Assembly (NCBI RefSeq): GCF_017355875.1
Contig: NZ_JAFEWC010000002.1
Location: 186,001-250,000 of the forward strand
Length of the DNA: 64,000 nt
Source of the DNA: Aridibaculum aurantiacum
GTDB lineage: Bacteria; Bacteroidota; Bacteroidia; Chitinophagales; Chitinophagaceae
Direction: 5' to 3'
A model generated the notes under the pieces. That model was not told the origin of the DNA, made no database searches, and saw only the letters and a list, made by a program, of their open reading frames with translations. Below are positions 57,589 to 64,000 of this stretch, piece by piece. The position numbers were made by a program, and so were the translations under genes. Every line of letters begins with the position of its first letter. Positions within the stretch are counted from its first letter, which is position 1.

Positions 57589-58515
57589 ATGAAGAAATAT
57601 AAACTGCGATGGTTAAGAATAACAGCTAGGATCATACTGGTGTTACTAGCATTGTTGCTGATAGCAAGTTTTGTTTTCGATCAGCTTGTACAATTCAGGC
57701 AGCCAGATGAAGAATTACAAGCCTATTTCCAGGAGAATAAAGTACCAGGCAAGATTGGCTACTATAATAGCCAGGGCAGGCGTATCCGGTATGCATCGGT
57801 AGGTAATGATAGTTTGCCTATGCTGGTTTTTATACATGGTGCGCCCAGTTCGTTAGGTATTTACCAGGAGTATTTCAGGGATAGCTTGTTTCTCAGAAAA
57901 TTCAAAATGGTGGCGCTTGACAGGCCCGGCTACGGCTACTCCGGTTTTGGTGATCCAATGCCTTCTATACAAAAACAAGCAGCTGCTATCCGCCCTCTTA
58001 TAGATTCACTGCATCATCCCACTCGTCCTATTATCATTGTAGGAAGTAGTTATGGCTCATCCATAGCTTGCAGGTTTGCTATGGATTACCCGCAACTGGT
58101 AGATGCGATTGTGCTGGTGGCGCCATCAATGGCGCCGGGTGAAGAAAAGATCTTCTGGTTTTCACGAACAATAGAACATCCGCTGTTACGTAGCCTGGTG
58201 CCGCGCATGTTTCAAAGTGCCAATACTGAAAAGCTGGCGCATGAAGCAGAATTGAAAAAGATGCTGCCGTATTGGAAGAATATAATGGTTCCGGTAATGT
58301 ATATGCAAGGTGAAAAAGATGAGCTGTTGTATACCAGCAATGCTGTTTTTGCTAAAAAAGAATTAGTGAATGTGCCGTACCTGGATATTCACTTCTTCCC
58401 TGGGCGGCCGCACTTTATTCCTTTTACAGAAAAAGCTACTATACGAAAGAAAATTCTGCATATGCTGCACCTCGTTACCAGCGGAGAATACACCAAAGAG
58501 CAGCAAAAAGATTAA
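57589..58515 (+). CDS. Membrane-anchored alpha/beta hydrolase
   Basis: A 308-residue alpha/beta hydrolase with an N-terminal signal anchor (residues 12-31). Oxyanion motif HGAPSS, nucleophile elbow VGSSYGSS (Ser), acid GEKDELLY and His in GRPHFIPF are present. It resembles epoxide-hydrolase/esterase-type enzymes but no substrate is evident. The last four bases overlap the convergent helicase gene. Confidence 0.86.
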   Translation: MKKYKLRWLRITARIILVLLALLLIASFVFDQLVQFRQPDEELQAYFQENKVPGKIGYYNSQGRRIRYASVGNDSLPMLVFIHGAPSSLGIYQEYFRDSLFLRKFKMVALDRPGYGYSGFGDPMPSIQKQAAAIRPLIDSLHHPTRPIIIVGSSYGSSIACRFAMDYPQLVDAIVLVAPSMAPGEEKIFWFSRTIEHPLLRSLVPRMFQSANTEKLAHEAELKKMLPYWKNIMVPVMYMQGEKDELLYTSNAVFAKKELVNVPYLDIHFFPGRPHFIPFTEKATIRKKILHMLHLVTSGEYTKEQQKD

Positions 58516-60731
58516 CTCACCTTCATAGCCTTCTGGTAGTCGTGAAAGATCTTGGCTGCTTTGATCTCTCCGAAAGAAAAATCATCACCTAAGATTTCTT
58601 TGATACTTGAGGAGGTAGAATCATCAGTTGTAACAGCCAGTATCTTATCAAGTTTTTCTGCTTCCACCAGGTCGGTTATGTCCACTTCCCCTGTTAGTAT
58701 AAACTCGCTTAAATGACTCATAACAGTTGAAGGTGAAAGAGACCTTACTTCTGCTATATCAGCTATAGCCTTACCTTCTTTAAAAAGCTGTAATGATGTG
58801 CGTGCACTTTCACCTTTTGCCGGCCTGCCTTTAGGCACTTCTACAGGTGGGGGAACAGCTTTCTTATCTTCTACTATTCGTTCTAACACTTGTACAATGT
58901 CTACCTTCTGGTGAAGCGCCTGTGCCAGTAAAGCTGCCTGCTTTACCTGTTGCTGTTGTCGCTTTACTAAAAGCTGTAGGTGTTGCAGTTCCTTTATATA
59001 TTTTTTTGTCTTCTGCTTCACCTTCATCTCTTCCAGGTGCTTGTTTAGTGGCTTGGCTAGTTTCTCCTCTATCTCTTTTTCAAAATAAGTAGCGGCAGCT
59101 GTTGTGCGTTCTGAAACTTGCTCATAGCTGCCGTCGGATGTGCTGGCAAAAAGGTAGGTAAGCTTCTTTATGAACTTGTCAGCCACTTCTTCAAGTGCCG
59201 ATGCATTGGTGGCCATAGATGCAGCCCATTCTTCAGCAGTTTCTTTACCAGGAAACTGGCGCTCTTCATACGACTGCACTAGCGCGTCCAGTTCATCCAA
59301 CAATTTTCTAAAGCTGAAGTTGGTCATCAGCATTTGCTCGGTATACACCCTTTGCTCTTTTTCCAGCAGACTGTCAGCTTCATTTTCTGGCAGCTCCAGC
59401 TGGGCAAAATGCTGCACCCTGTTATCGGTAGAAATACTGGAGGAGCTGATCTTTGACAGCAGCACCAAACCATCAATGGAAGTAAGGCGGCTAAGCGCCA
59501 CATAAACCTGCCCGGGAGCAAAAGAAGCCCCTGCATCTATCACTGCTTTATTGAACGTAAGTCCCTGGCTTTTGTGAATGGTAATAGCCCAGGCCAGACG
59601 GATAGGAAACTGCGAAAAAGTTCCAATTTCCTCTTCGTCTACTTCGTCTTGTTCTTTGTTGTAGTGGTATCGGATGTTACGCCACAATTCATGCTCCAGC
59701 TGCATTTCTTCCGGCTCGTTAGGAAATGTCACGTAAATATCTTCTCCATCTATGCGAGATATGGTAGCCAGCTTTCCATTGTAAAAACGCCGCTGTTCGC
59801 CTTTGTCGTTTTTAATGAACATTACCTGTGCACCCACTTTCAGGTAAAGCGTTCTGTCTACAGGATATGCTTTATCAGGAAAATCGCCTGTTATAATTGC
59901 TTCAAACTTTTCCGCTTTGGCAGGCAGTTTTTCCAGCTCTTGCTGGTTTACCTGGTCGGCCCGAGCATTGTGCGAAGTAAGAATGATATATCCTTCATTC
60001 TGGCCTACCGTAAATTCTGGCTTGTAGTACTGGTGTAAAAGCTGCAGGTCGTCATGGGTGCAGCAGTTGTTTCTTACACTGTTCAGCAGGTTGATGAATG
60101 CATCATCTTTTTGCCGGTAGATCTTCTTCAGTTCTATGTAAACAGGAGGCGCTTGCTGTATGGCTTTAGAGTCAAAAAAGAACGGGCTATTGTAGTGCTG
60201 GTTCAGTATCTCCCACTCCGTATTGTTTACCACGGGTGGAAGCTGGTACAGGTCGCCTATATAAACCATCTGCACGCCACCAAAAGGAAGATGTGGCTTA
60301 CGCCTCACATGTCGTAAAACAGTATCTACAGCATCCAGCAGGTCTGCCCGTACCATTGAAACTTCATCTATAACCAGCAGTTCCAGTTCTTTTATTACAT
60401 CGCGTTTTGCTGATGGCAGGCGCAGGTTCTTTAGCAGTGTATCGCGATTATTGATGCCTGACTCAAAGCCATTCCAGCCGTGAAGTGGTCCAGGTACAAA
60501 GGCACCAAAAGGAAGTTGAAAAAAAGAATGTAAAGTAACACCTCCTGCATTGATGGCAGCCACACCTGTGGGAGCTACTACAGCCATTTTCTTCTGGCTG
60601 TGTTCGCGGATATATTTAAGAAAAGTGGTTTTTCCTGTACCTGCTTTACCTGTAATAAACAGGTGTTTGCCGGTGCCGCTTACAAATGCAACTGCATTTT
60701 TAAAACTGGTATTGGAAGTATCGATAGCCAT
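58512..60731 (-). CDS. Pif1/RecD2-like AAA helicase with C-terminal helix-turn-helix
   Basis: A 739-residue DNA helicase of superfamily 1B. Walker A GKAGTGKTT (28-36), Walker B LVIDEVSMV, motif III YIGDLYQLPPV and the C-terminal TIHKSQGLTFNKAVI plus VYVALSRLTS match the Pif1/RecD group. After the helicase (to about 430) come about 210 residues of charged helix, then a helix-turn-helix of the HTH_40 type (ALFKEGKAIADIAEVRSLSPSTVMSHL-like, 650-690). This architecture is common for Bacteroidota Pif1-like proteins. The role is in replication/repair; partners unknown. Confidence 0.92.
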   Translation of the reverse strand: MAIDTSNTSFKNAVAFVSGTGKHLFITGKAGTGKTTFLKYIREHSQKKMAVVAPTGVAAINAGGVTLHSFFQLPFGAFVPGPLHGWNGFESGINNRDTLLKNLRLPSAKRDVIKELELLVIDEVSMVRADLLDAVDTVLRHVRRKPHLPFGGVQMVYIGDLYQLPPVVNNTEWEILNQHYNSPFFFDSKAIQQAPPVYIELKKIYRQKDDAFINLLNSVRNNCCTHDDLQLLHQYYKPEFTVGQNEGYIILTSHNARADQVNQQELEKLPAKAEKFEAIITGDFPDKAYPVDRTLYLKVGAQVMFIKNDKGEQRRFYNGKLATISRIDGEDIYVTFPNEPEEMQLEHELWRNIRYHYNKEQDEVDEEEIGTFSQFPIRLAWAITIHKSQGLTFNKAVIDAGASFAPGQVYVALSRLTSIDGLVLLSKISSSSISTDNRVQHFAQLELPENEADSLLEKEQRVYTEQMLMTNFSFRKLLDELDALVQSYEERQFPGKETAEEWAASMATNASALEEVADKFIKKLTYLFASTSDGSYEQVSERTTAAATYFEKEIEEKLAKPLNKHLEEMKVKQKTKKYIKELQHLQLLVKRQQQQVKQAALLAQALHQKVDIVQVLERIVEDKKAVPPPVEVPKGRPAKGESARTSLQLFKEGKAIADIAEVRSLSPSTVMSHLSEFILTGEVDITDLVEAEKLDKILAVTTDDSTSSSIKEILGDDFSFGEIKAAKIFHDYQKAMKVS

Positions 60732-60779
60732 AACAGGGGTTGAAGATAATGACTTGGTGGGGGAGGTGCAAGGGGCGGA

Positions 60780-60849
60780 GTTGATAGGTTGAGAAGTTGA
60801 TAGGTTGATCAGTTGATAAGTTGAGAAGTTGATCAGTGATTAGTGATTG
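60780..60849. repeat. Octanucleotide-phased repeat array upstream of the helicase gene
   Basis: Seven eight-base units of the form GTTGANNN (GATAG, GAGAA, GATAG, GATCA, GATAA, GAGAA, GATCA endings), then two seven-base units, GTGATTA and GTGATTG. The register is unbroken. It lies between the helicase start at 60731 and the nfu terminator. Confidence 0.8.
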
Positions 60850-60929
60850 GGGTAGAAAATAACATGATGCATTTTTATCAATAATGCATAGTTGTAGTAA
60901 CCTGGATTAATCATCTTCGCCAGAAATAA

Positions 60930-60957
60930 AAAAGCTGCCAATGATTGGCAGCTTTTA
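60930..60957 (-). terminator. Terminator of nfu
   Basis: AAAAGCTGCCAA / TTGGCAGCTTTT stem with a TGA loop; T-rich on the minus strand, 20 bases past the nfu stop. Confidence 0.88.
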
Positions 60958-60976
60958 GTATTCTCATGTGTCTGAT

Positions 60977-61576
60977 TTATTCTGCTTCAGCTACTACTTC
61001 TTTCACTTCTGGTATCATACGTTTCATCATACCTTCAATACCAGCTTTCAATGTTATCATGCTAGATGGGCATCCACTGCAGCTTCCCTGCAGCATCAGG
61101 CTTACTACGCCTTCTTCATAACTTTTAAACTGAATTGCACCGCCATCCATTTCTACTGCAGGTTTTACATAGTTCTCCAGTAGTTCTTTAATGCGCTTCA
61201 CTACGTCGTCATCATCTGCTGCTATAGCATTGCCACCTTCTGATTTAGCAGTGGTCAGTTCATCTTCATTTATTACAGTTCCACCATTTTCCAGGTAGTC
61301 CTTCAGGAATTGCTTGATGGTTGGAATTACATCCTGCCAATCTTCAGTGTCTGAAGTTTTGGTAAGTGTAACAAAGTTGCTGGCGATAAATACGCTCTTT
61401 ATAAACGGGAAGCTGAATAGTTCTTTTGCAAGTGGCGAAGGTGCCGCTGTCGTTTCATCAGGAAAATCGATGCTCTTACCTGGATACAATAGTTTGTTGG
61501 CAACAAACTTCATTGTTTCAGGGTTAGGTGTCATCTCTGTATATATGCTGATAATGGGGTTGCCTGTTTTGATCAT
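60977..61576 (-). CDS. NifU/Nfu-type iron-sulfur cluster carrier
   Basis: A 199-residue protein with an N-terminal Nfu_N domain (about 10-100, TEMTPNPETMKFVANKLLYPG) and a C-terminal NifU-like domain (about 125-190) that has the cluster-binding motif GSCSGCPSSMITLKAGIE. It delivers Fe-S clusters to target enzymes. ATG 61576 is taken as start (MIKTGNPIIS); another Met two codons before is possible. A TAnnTTTG promoter lies just upstream. Confidence 0.93.
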   Translation of the reverse strand: MIKTGNPIISIYTEMTPNPETMKFVANKLLYPGKSIDFPDETTAAPSPLAKELFSFPFIKSVFIASNFVTLTKTSDTEDWQDVIPTIKQFLKDYLENGGTVINEDELTTAKSEGGNAIAADDDDVVKRIKELLENYVKPAVEMDGGAIQFKSYEEGVVSLMLQGSCSGCPSSMITLKAGIEGMMKRMIPEVKEVVAEAE

Positions 61577-61601
61577 ATACAATAATTTTTATGTGCTGTA
61601 G

Positions 61602-61609
61602 CAAAAGTA
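61602..61609 (-). promoter_or_regulatory. -7 promoter element of nfu
   Basis: TACTTTTG on the minus strand matches TAnnTTTG, 25 bases before the chosen start. Confidence 0.55.
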
Positions 61610-61700
61610 ACAAACACCATGCACAATATTGGTAATCTGCAACATCGGCAGGCGCTGCATTATGATTTTTTTCTTATATCGGAAACTTAGGTGCAAAAAG

Positions 61701-61727
61701 AAAGAGACCTCCGTCAGAAGTCTCTTT
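61701..61727 (-). terminator. Terminator-like hairpin in the nfu/obgE gap
   Basis: AAAGAGAC / GTCTCTTT eight-base-pair stem, loop of 11. On the minus strand it is followed by CTTTTTGC. It lies between divergent genes where no known transcript ends. Confidence 0.55.
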
Positions 61728-61977
61728 ATCTAAAGAATATCAGATAAAACAGGAACCCTTCGTTCTGTTGATTCAGATCCACTCATATTATACTTCCTTC
61801 CTGCTTGTCGTGTACCGTTGGTTTTCCAGGATTGGAATGTTTTCAACTAGGATATTGCCCTTTCACAGGTATTCGGTCCTTCACATTTGTACTTTATTCA
61901 GAAACCATGCCACCGGCGGCAAACGCGGTAATGTACAGCAGCAGTTGCTGCCAAAAGGTTGCTACTGCTTACTCTCT

Positions 61978-61985
61978 TATCTTTG
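61978..61985 (+). promoter_or_regulatory. -7 promoter element of obgE
   Basis: TATCTTTG matches TAnnTTTG; its last base is five bases before the ATG, so transcription would start at or next to the start codon. A TTG lies 16 bases upstream. Confidence 0.45.
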
Positions 61986-61990
61986 CGCTA

Positions 61991-62983
61991 ATGGAGAGAA
62001 GTAATTTTATTGACCACATCCGCATATTTTGTAAGAGCGGACATGGTGGAGCCGGCAGCAGGCATTTTATGCGTAATAAGCTTACTGCATATGGAGGCCC
62101 TGATGGTGGAGACGGTGGACGAGGCGGTCATATTATACTGCGTGGCAACAGCCAGATGTGGACATTGCTGCACCTCAGGTATTTTAAAAATGTACTGGCT
62201 GAAGACGGTCATCCTGGTGGCGACAACAACCGTACGGGCCGCGAAGGAAAAGACGTGATAATAGAAGTGCCGCTAGGTACAATAGCCAAGGATGAGGAGA
62301 CAGGGGAGAAAGAGGTGGAAATTCTGGAACATGGACAGGAGGTGATATGGGTAAAAGGAGGTCGTGGGGGATTGGGTAATTCAAATTTTGCTACACCTAC
62401 CAACCAGGCGCCAGAACATGCACAACCCGGTGAGCCTGGCTCGGAAGGATGGAAAGTGTTGGAACTGAAAGTACTGGCAGATGTGGGATTGGTTGGTTTT
62501 CCTAACGCTGGTAAATCAACTTTGCTTTCTGTTATCACCGCAGCGAAACCTAAAATAGCTGATTATGCTTTTACCACGCTTACACCTCAACTGGGGATGG
62601 TGCAATATAGAGGCAACAAGAGTTTTTGCGTAGCAGACCTTCCGGGTATAATAGAAGGTGCTGCAGAAGGTAAAGGCTTGGGTCATCGTTTTCTACGGCA
62701 TATAGAAAGAAACTCATGCTTGTTGTTTCTTATTCCTGCTGACAGTGCTGATCATAAAAAGGAGTTTGACATACTGTACAATGAATTGGAAGAGTACAAC
62801 CAGGAGCTACTTCAAAAAGATTTTATTATAGCTATTAGCAAAAGCGATATGCTGGATGATGAACTGAAAGAAGCTATTGCTAAAGAACTTCCACAGGATA
62901 TTCCACATATTTTCATTTCGTCTGTTACCCAAACTGGTCTCACAGAATTGAAAGACCTGCTTTGGAAGACACTGAACAAGTAG
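61991..62983 (+). CDS. obgE: GTPase ObgE/CgtA
   Basis: A 330-residue essential GTPase that helps mature the large ribosomal subunit and links growth to nutrient state. The Gly-rich Obg domain (1-158) has [17 protein letters not shown] and [12 protein letters not shown]; the G domain has G1 GFPNAGKST, switch [18 protein letters not shown], and NKxD-like SKSD. The C-terminal OCT domain is absent, as is normal in this phylum. The start is ATG 61991: [17 protein letters not shown] is the family N-terminus. A terminator follows. Confidence 0.95.
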   Translation: MERSNFIDHIRIFCKSGHGGAGSRHFMRNKLTAYGGPDGGDGGRGGHIILRGNSQMWTLLHLRYFKNVLAEDGHPGGDNNRTGREGKDVIIEVPLGTIAKDEETGEKEVEILEHGQEVIWVKGGRGGLGNSNFATPTNQAPEHAQPGEPGSEGWKVLELKVLADVGLVGFPNAGKSTLLSVITAAKPKIADYAFTTLTPQLGMVQYRGNKSFCVADLPGIIEGAAEGKGLGHRFLRHIERNSCLLFLIPADSADHKKEFDILYNELEEYNQELLQKDFIIAISKSDMLDDELKEAIAKELPQDIPHIFISSVTQTGLTELKDLLWKTLNK

Positions 62984-63026
62984 TTATACGTTCTTAGACG
63001 AATTGAATATTATTATAATGTTACGA

Positions 63027-63056
63027 AGGCAGCCAAAGCAGGCTGCTTTTGTTTTT
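63027..63056 (+). terminator. Terminator after obgE
   Basis: GCAGCC / GGCTGC stem with an AAAGCA loop, followed by TTTTGTTTTT; 45 bases after the stop. Confidence 0.82.
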
Positions 63057-63335
63057 AGGCATAGTTTTTACTTCTTCTACTGCAGAAGGATGAATAGAAG
63101 CAGGATCGGATAGCATAGGTTACCTTTTTCGTTCTGCTGTATTAAAATCAAATCGTCCCTACTTCCTTCAGCGATTTCTCACCATAGGCGCTTGCCATCA
63201 TTGCCTGCCATACAGGTTGCTTTAGCCACATCTATTTATTATTTGCCTTACCATCCTCTCGGTTGCTTTACCGTATACTACTGATTGTTTTGCCATAGCA
63301 AGATTGCTTCCATGCAACTTTTAAATTTTTGAATT
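63057..63335. other. Gap before the 137-residue gene
   Basis: No gene or clear structure. The short sequence GGTTGCTTTA occurs twice (about 63216 and 63262); it may be coincidence. Confidence 0.4.
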
Positions 63336-63749
63336 ATGAAGAACAATCAATCAGGAAAAACAATGACAAGTTTTGTGGTAGCATTTGCTGTTGTAGTGCT
63401 CTCTGTTATGCAACCAGCTATGGCGTCTACACCAGACACACTTAAAAAAGTAGCTGATGTACAGTACGCAGGTGTAAGTAAAAAGCTGATGCACTTCGTG
63501 GTACGGTATGCCAATGAAGATGAAAAGCCTTTCATTCTTTGCGTTACCGGGCAGGAAGGTGAGCTACTGTTTCAGCAAAAGTTTTCGCAGAAGAATTTCA
63601 CAAAGACCATTGCTATAGATAAGAGTGGTCAAACTGCAGGTGAAGTAAGCTTCATCATCAAAGCGGGAAAGCAAGAGTACAAGGAAACCTTTAGTTTTAA
63701 AACAGAAGCACCACAGGTGTATGAGGAGGTATTCATCAGCAGGTTGTAA
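63336..63749 (+). CDS. Secreted protein of unknown function
   Basis: A 137-residue protein with a signal peptide (about 10-30, FVVAFAVVVLSVMQPAMAS) and a mature domain of about 105 residues with alternating hydrophobic pattern (KLMHFVVRYANEDEKPFILCVTG, EVSFIIKAGKQEYKETFSF), likely a single beta-sandwich. No family recognised. Comparable short secreted proteins are common in Chitinophagaceae. Confidence 0.7.
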   Translation: MKNNQSGKTMTSFVVAFAVVVLSVMQPAMASTPDTLKKVADVQYAGVSKKLMHFVVRYANEDEKPFILCVTGQEGELLFQQKFSQKNFTKTIAIDKSGQTAGEVSFIIKAGKQEYKETFSFKTEAPQVYEEVFISRL

Positions 63750-63856
63750 ATCTTTAGCTGGTCAACATTAGCAGTTTTAAAAAAGCTAATGTGATTAAAT
63801 GGCGCTAACATTTTCAAACTAAAAAACAAACTTTTAATTGGTAAGGCAACTGCATG

Positions 63857-64000
63857 CTATTGCAGTTGCTTTACCTCTTTCTTTTGTGCCGGAATGTTTA
63901 GCTCGTTGCTCAGGTTTGGTTTGATGTCTTTAGGTGTTACCAGTCCATTGCTTGATGCGTCAAAGAATGTCCAGTTCTTACCTTCATCAACTGATTCGCC
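63857..64000 (-). CDS. C-terminal end of an unidentified protein (5' part outside window)
   Basis: The minus strand is open from the window edge to TAG at 63857. It reads GESVDEGKNWTFFDASSNG, then LVTPKDIKPNLSNELNIPAQ, then KKEVKQLQ. The codons and the charged, non-repetitive sequence look coding. A hairpin GCAACTGCA / TGCAGTTGC (63846-63869) spans the stop codon. The family is not recognised. Confidence 0.6.
   Translation of the reverse strand, partial: GESVDEGKNWTFFDASSNGLVTPKDIKPNLSNELNIPAQKKEVKQLQ

Larger units (their letters stand above)
61577..61990. other. Gap of 414 bases between nfu and obgE
   Basis: Contains the nfu promoter, the terminator-like hairpin at 61701 and the obgE promoter at 61978. 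An in-frame extension of obgE back to 61805 is open but does not resemble Obg, so it is not taken as coding. Confidence 0.6.

Noticed and set aside
61805-61990. N-terminal extension of ObgE by 62 residues
   Set aside because: It does not match the Obg fold; [17 protein letters not shown] at 61991 is the family start and a promoter element lies inside the extension.
63846-63869. Hairpin over the stop codon of the partial gene as a terminator
   Set aside because: It has no T-run on the minus strand and includes the stop codon; recorded only in the gene entry.

Overview
The window is chromosomal DNA of a Bacteroidota bacterium, most likely of the family Chitinophagaceae; the family is inferred from gene content and protein style, not from a search. 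The evidence is a TonB-dependent receptor paired with a secreted lipoprotein, many SPII lipoproteins, DUF3857/transglutaminase pairs, an ObgE without the C-terminal OCT domain, few Shine-Dalgarno sites, and promoters of the Bacteroidota type (-7 element TAnnTTTG) a short way upstream of several start codons. No prophage, IS element, CRISPR array or rRNA was found. One tRNA (Arg, CCT) is present.

Layout. 1-5.5 kb: the rod-shape operon mreB(partial)-mreC-mreD-PBP2-rodA. 5.6-9.5 kb: a metallo-beta-lactamase-fold hydrolase, an ECF sigma / membrane anti-sigma-like / periplasmic helical protein operon, and galE. 9.5-15.7 kb: PiT phosphate transporter with its DUF47 partner, divergent from a TonB-dependent receptor and a beta-helix-like lipoprotein. 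15.7-22 kb: small lipoproteins, a transglutaminase-like protein, topoisomerase IB, a YtxH / holin-like envelope-stress operon, DUF4142 and SemiSWEET. 22-35 kb: TamB and a TamA/BamA-like protein with overlapping genes, then two adjacent DUF3857 proteins, the first with an intact transglutaminase triad and the second without. 35-43 kb: recO, an SLC13 carrier, a pectate-lyase-fold secreted protein, a CarB that consists only of the N-terminal half, and an M23 peptidase. 43-47 kb: small membrane and lipoproteins, a stand-alone 5'-3' exonuclease, tRNA-Arg, Cu/Zn SOD and a TPR protein. 47.3-51.2 kb: an HxlR regulator divergent from a five-gene redox/electrophile operon. 51-64 kb: a GAF-adenylate/guanylate cyclase, a flavin oxidoreductase, alpha/beta hydrolases, a repetitive META-domain lipoprotein, a Pif1-like helicase with C-terminal HTH, Nfu, ObgE and two proteins of unknown function.

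Points most worth follow-up: (1) carB stops exactly at the junction between its two synthetase halves, and the second half is not adjacent; (2) two intergenic arrays of phased short repeats, one heptameric (41053-41190, about 20 units) and one octameric (60780-60849); (3) the HxlR/redox operon, with back-to-back promoters, a palindromic operator at the start site, and a thioredoxin-fold protein that has lost the first cysteine of its CxxC; (4) a possible two-hairpin small RNA at about 17626-17685; (5) an anti-sigma-like protein built on an internally repeated YSxPAxYFDxL motif; (6) very small proteins missed by length cut-offs (32, 46 and 55 residues); and (7) an obgE promoter placed so that its mRNA would be leaderless or nearly so.
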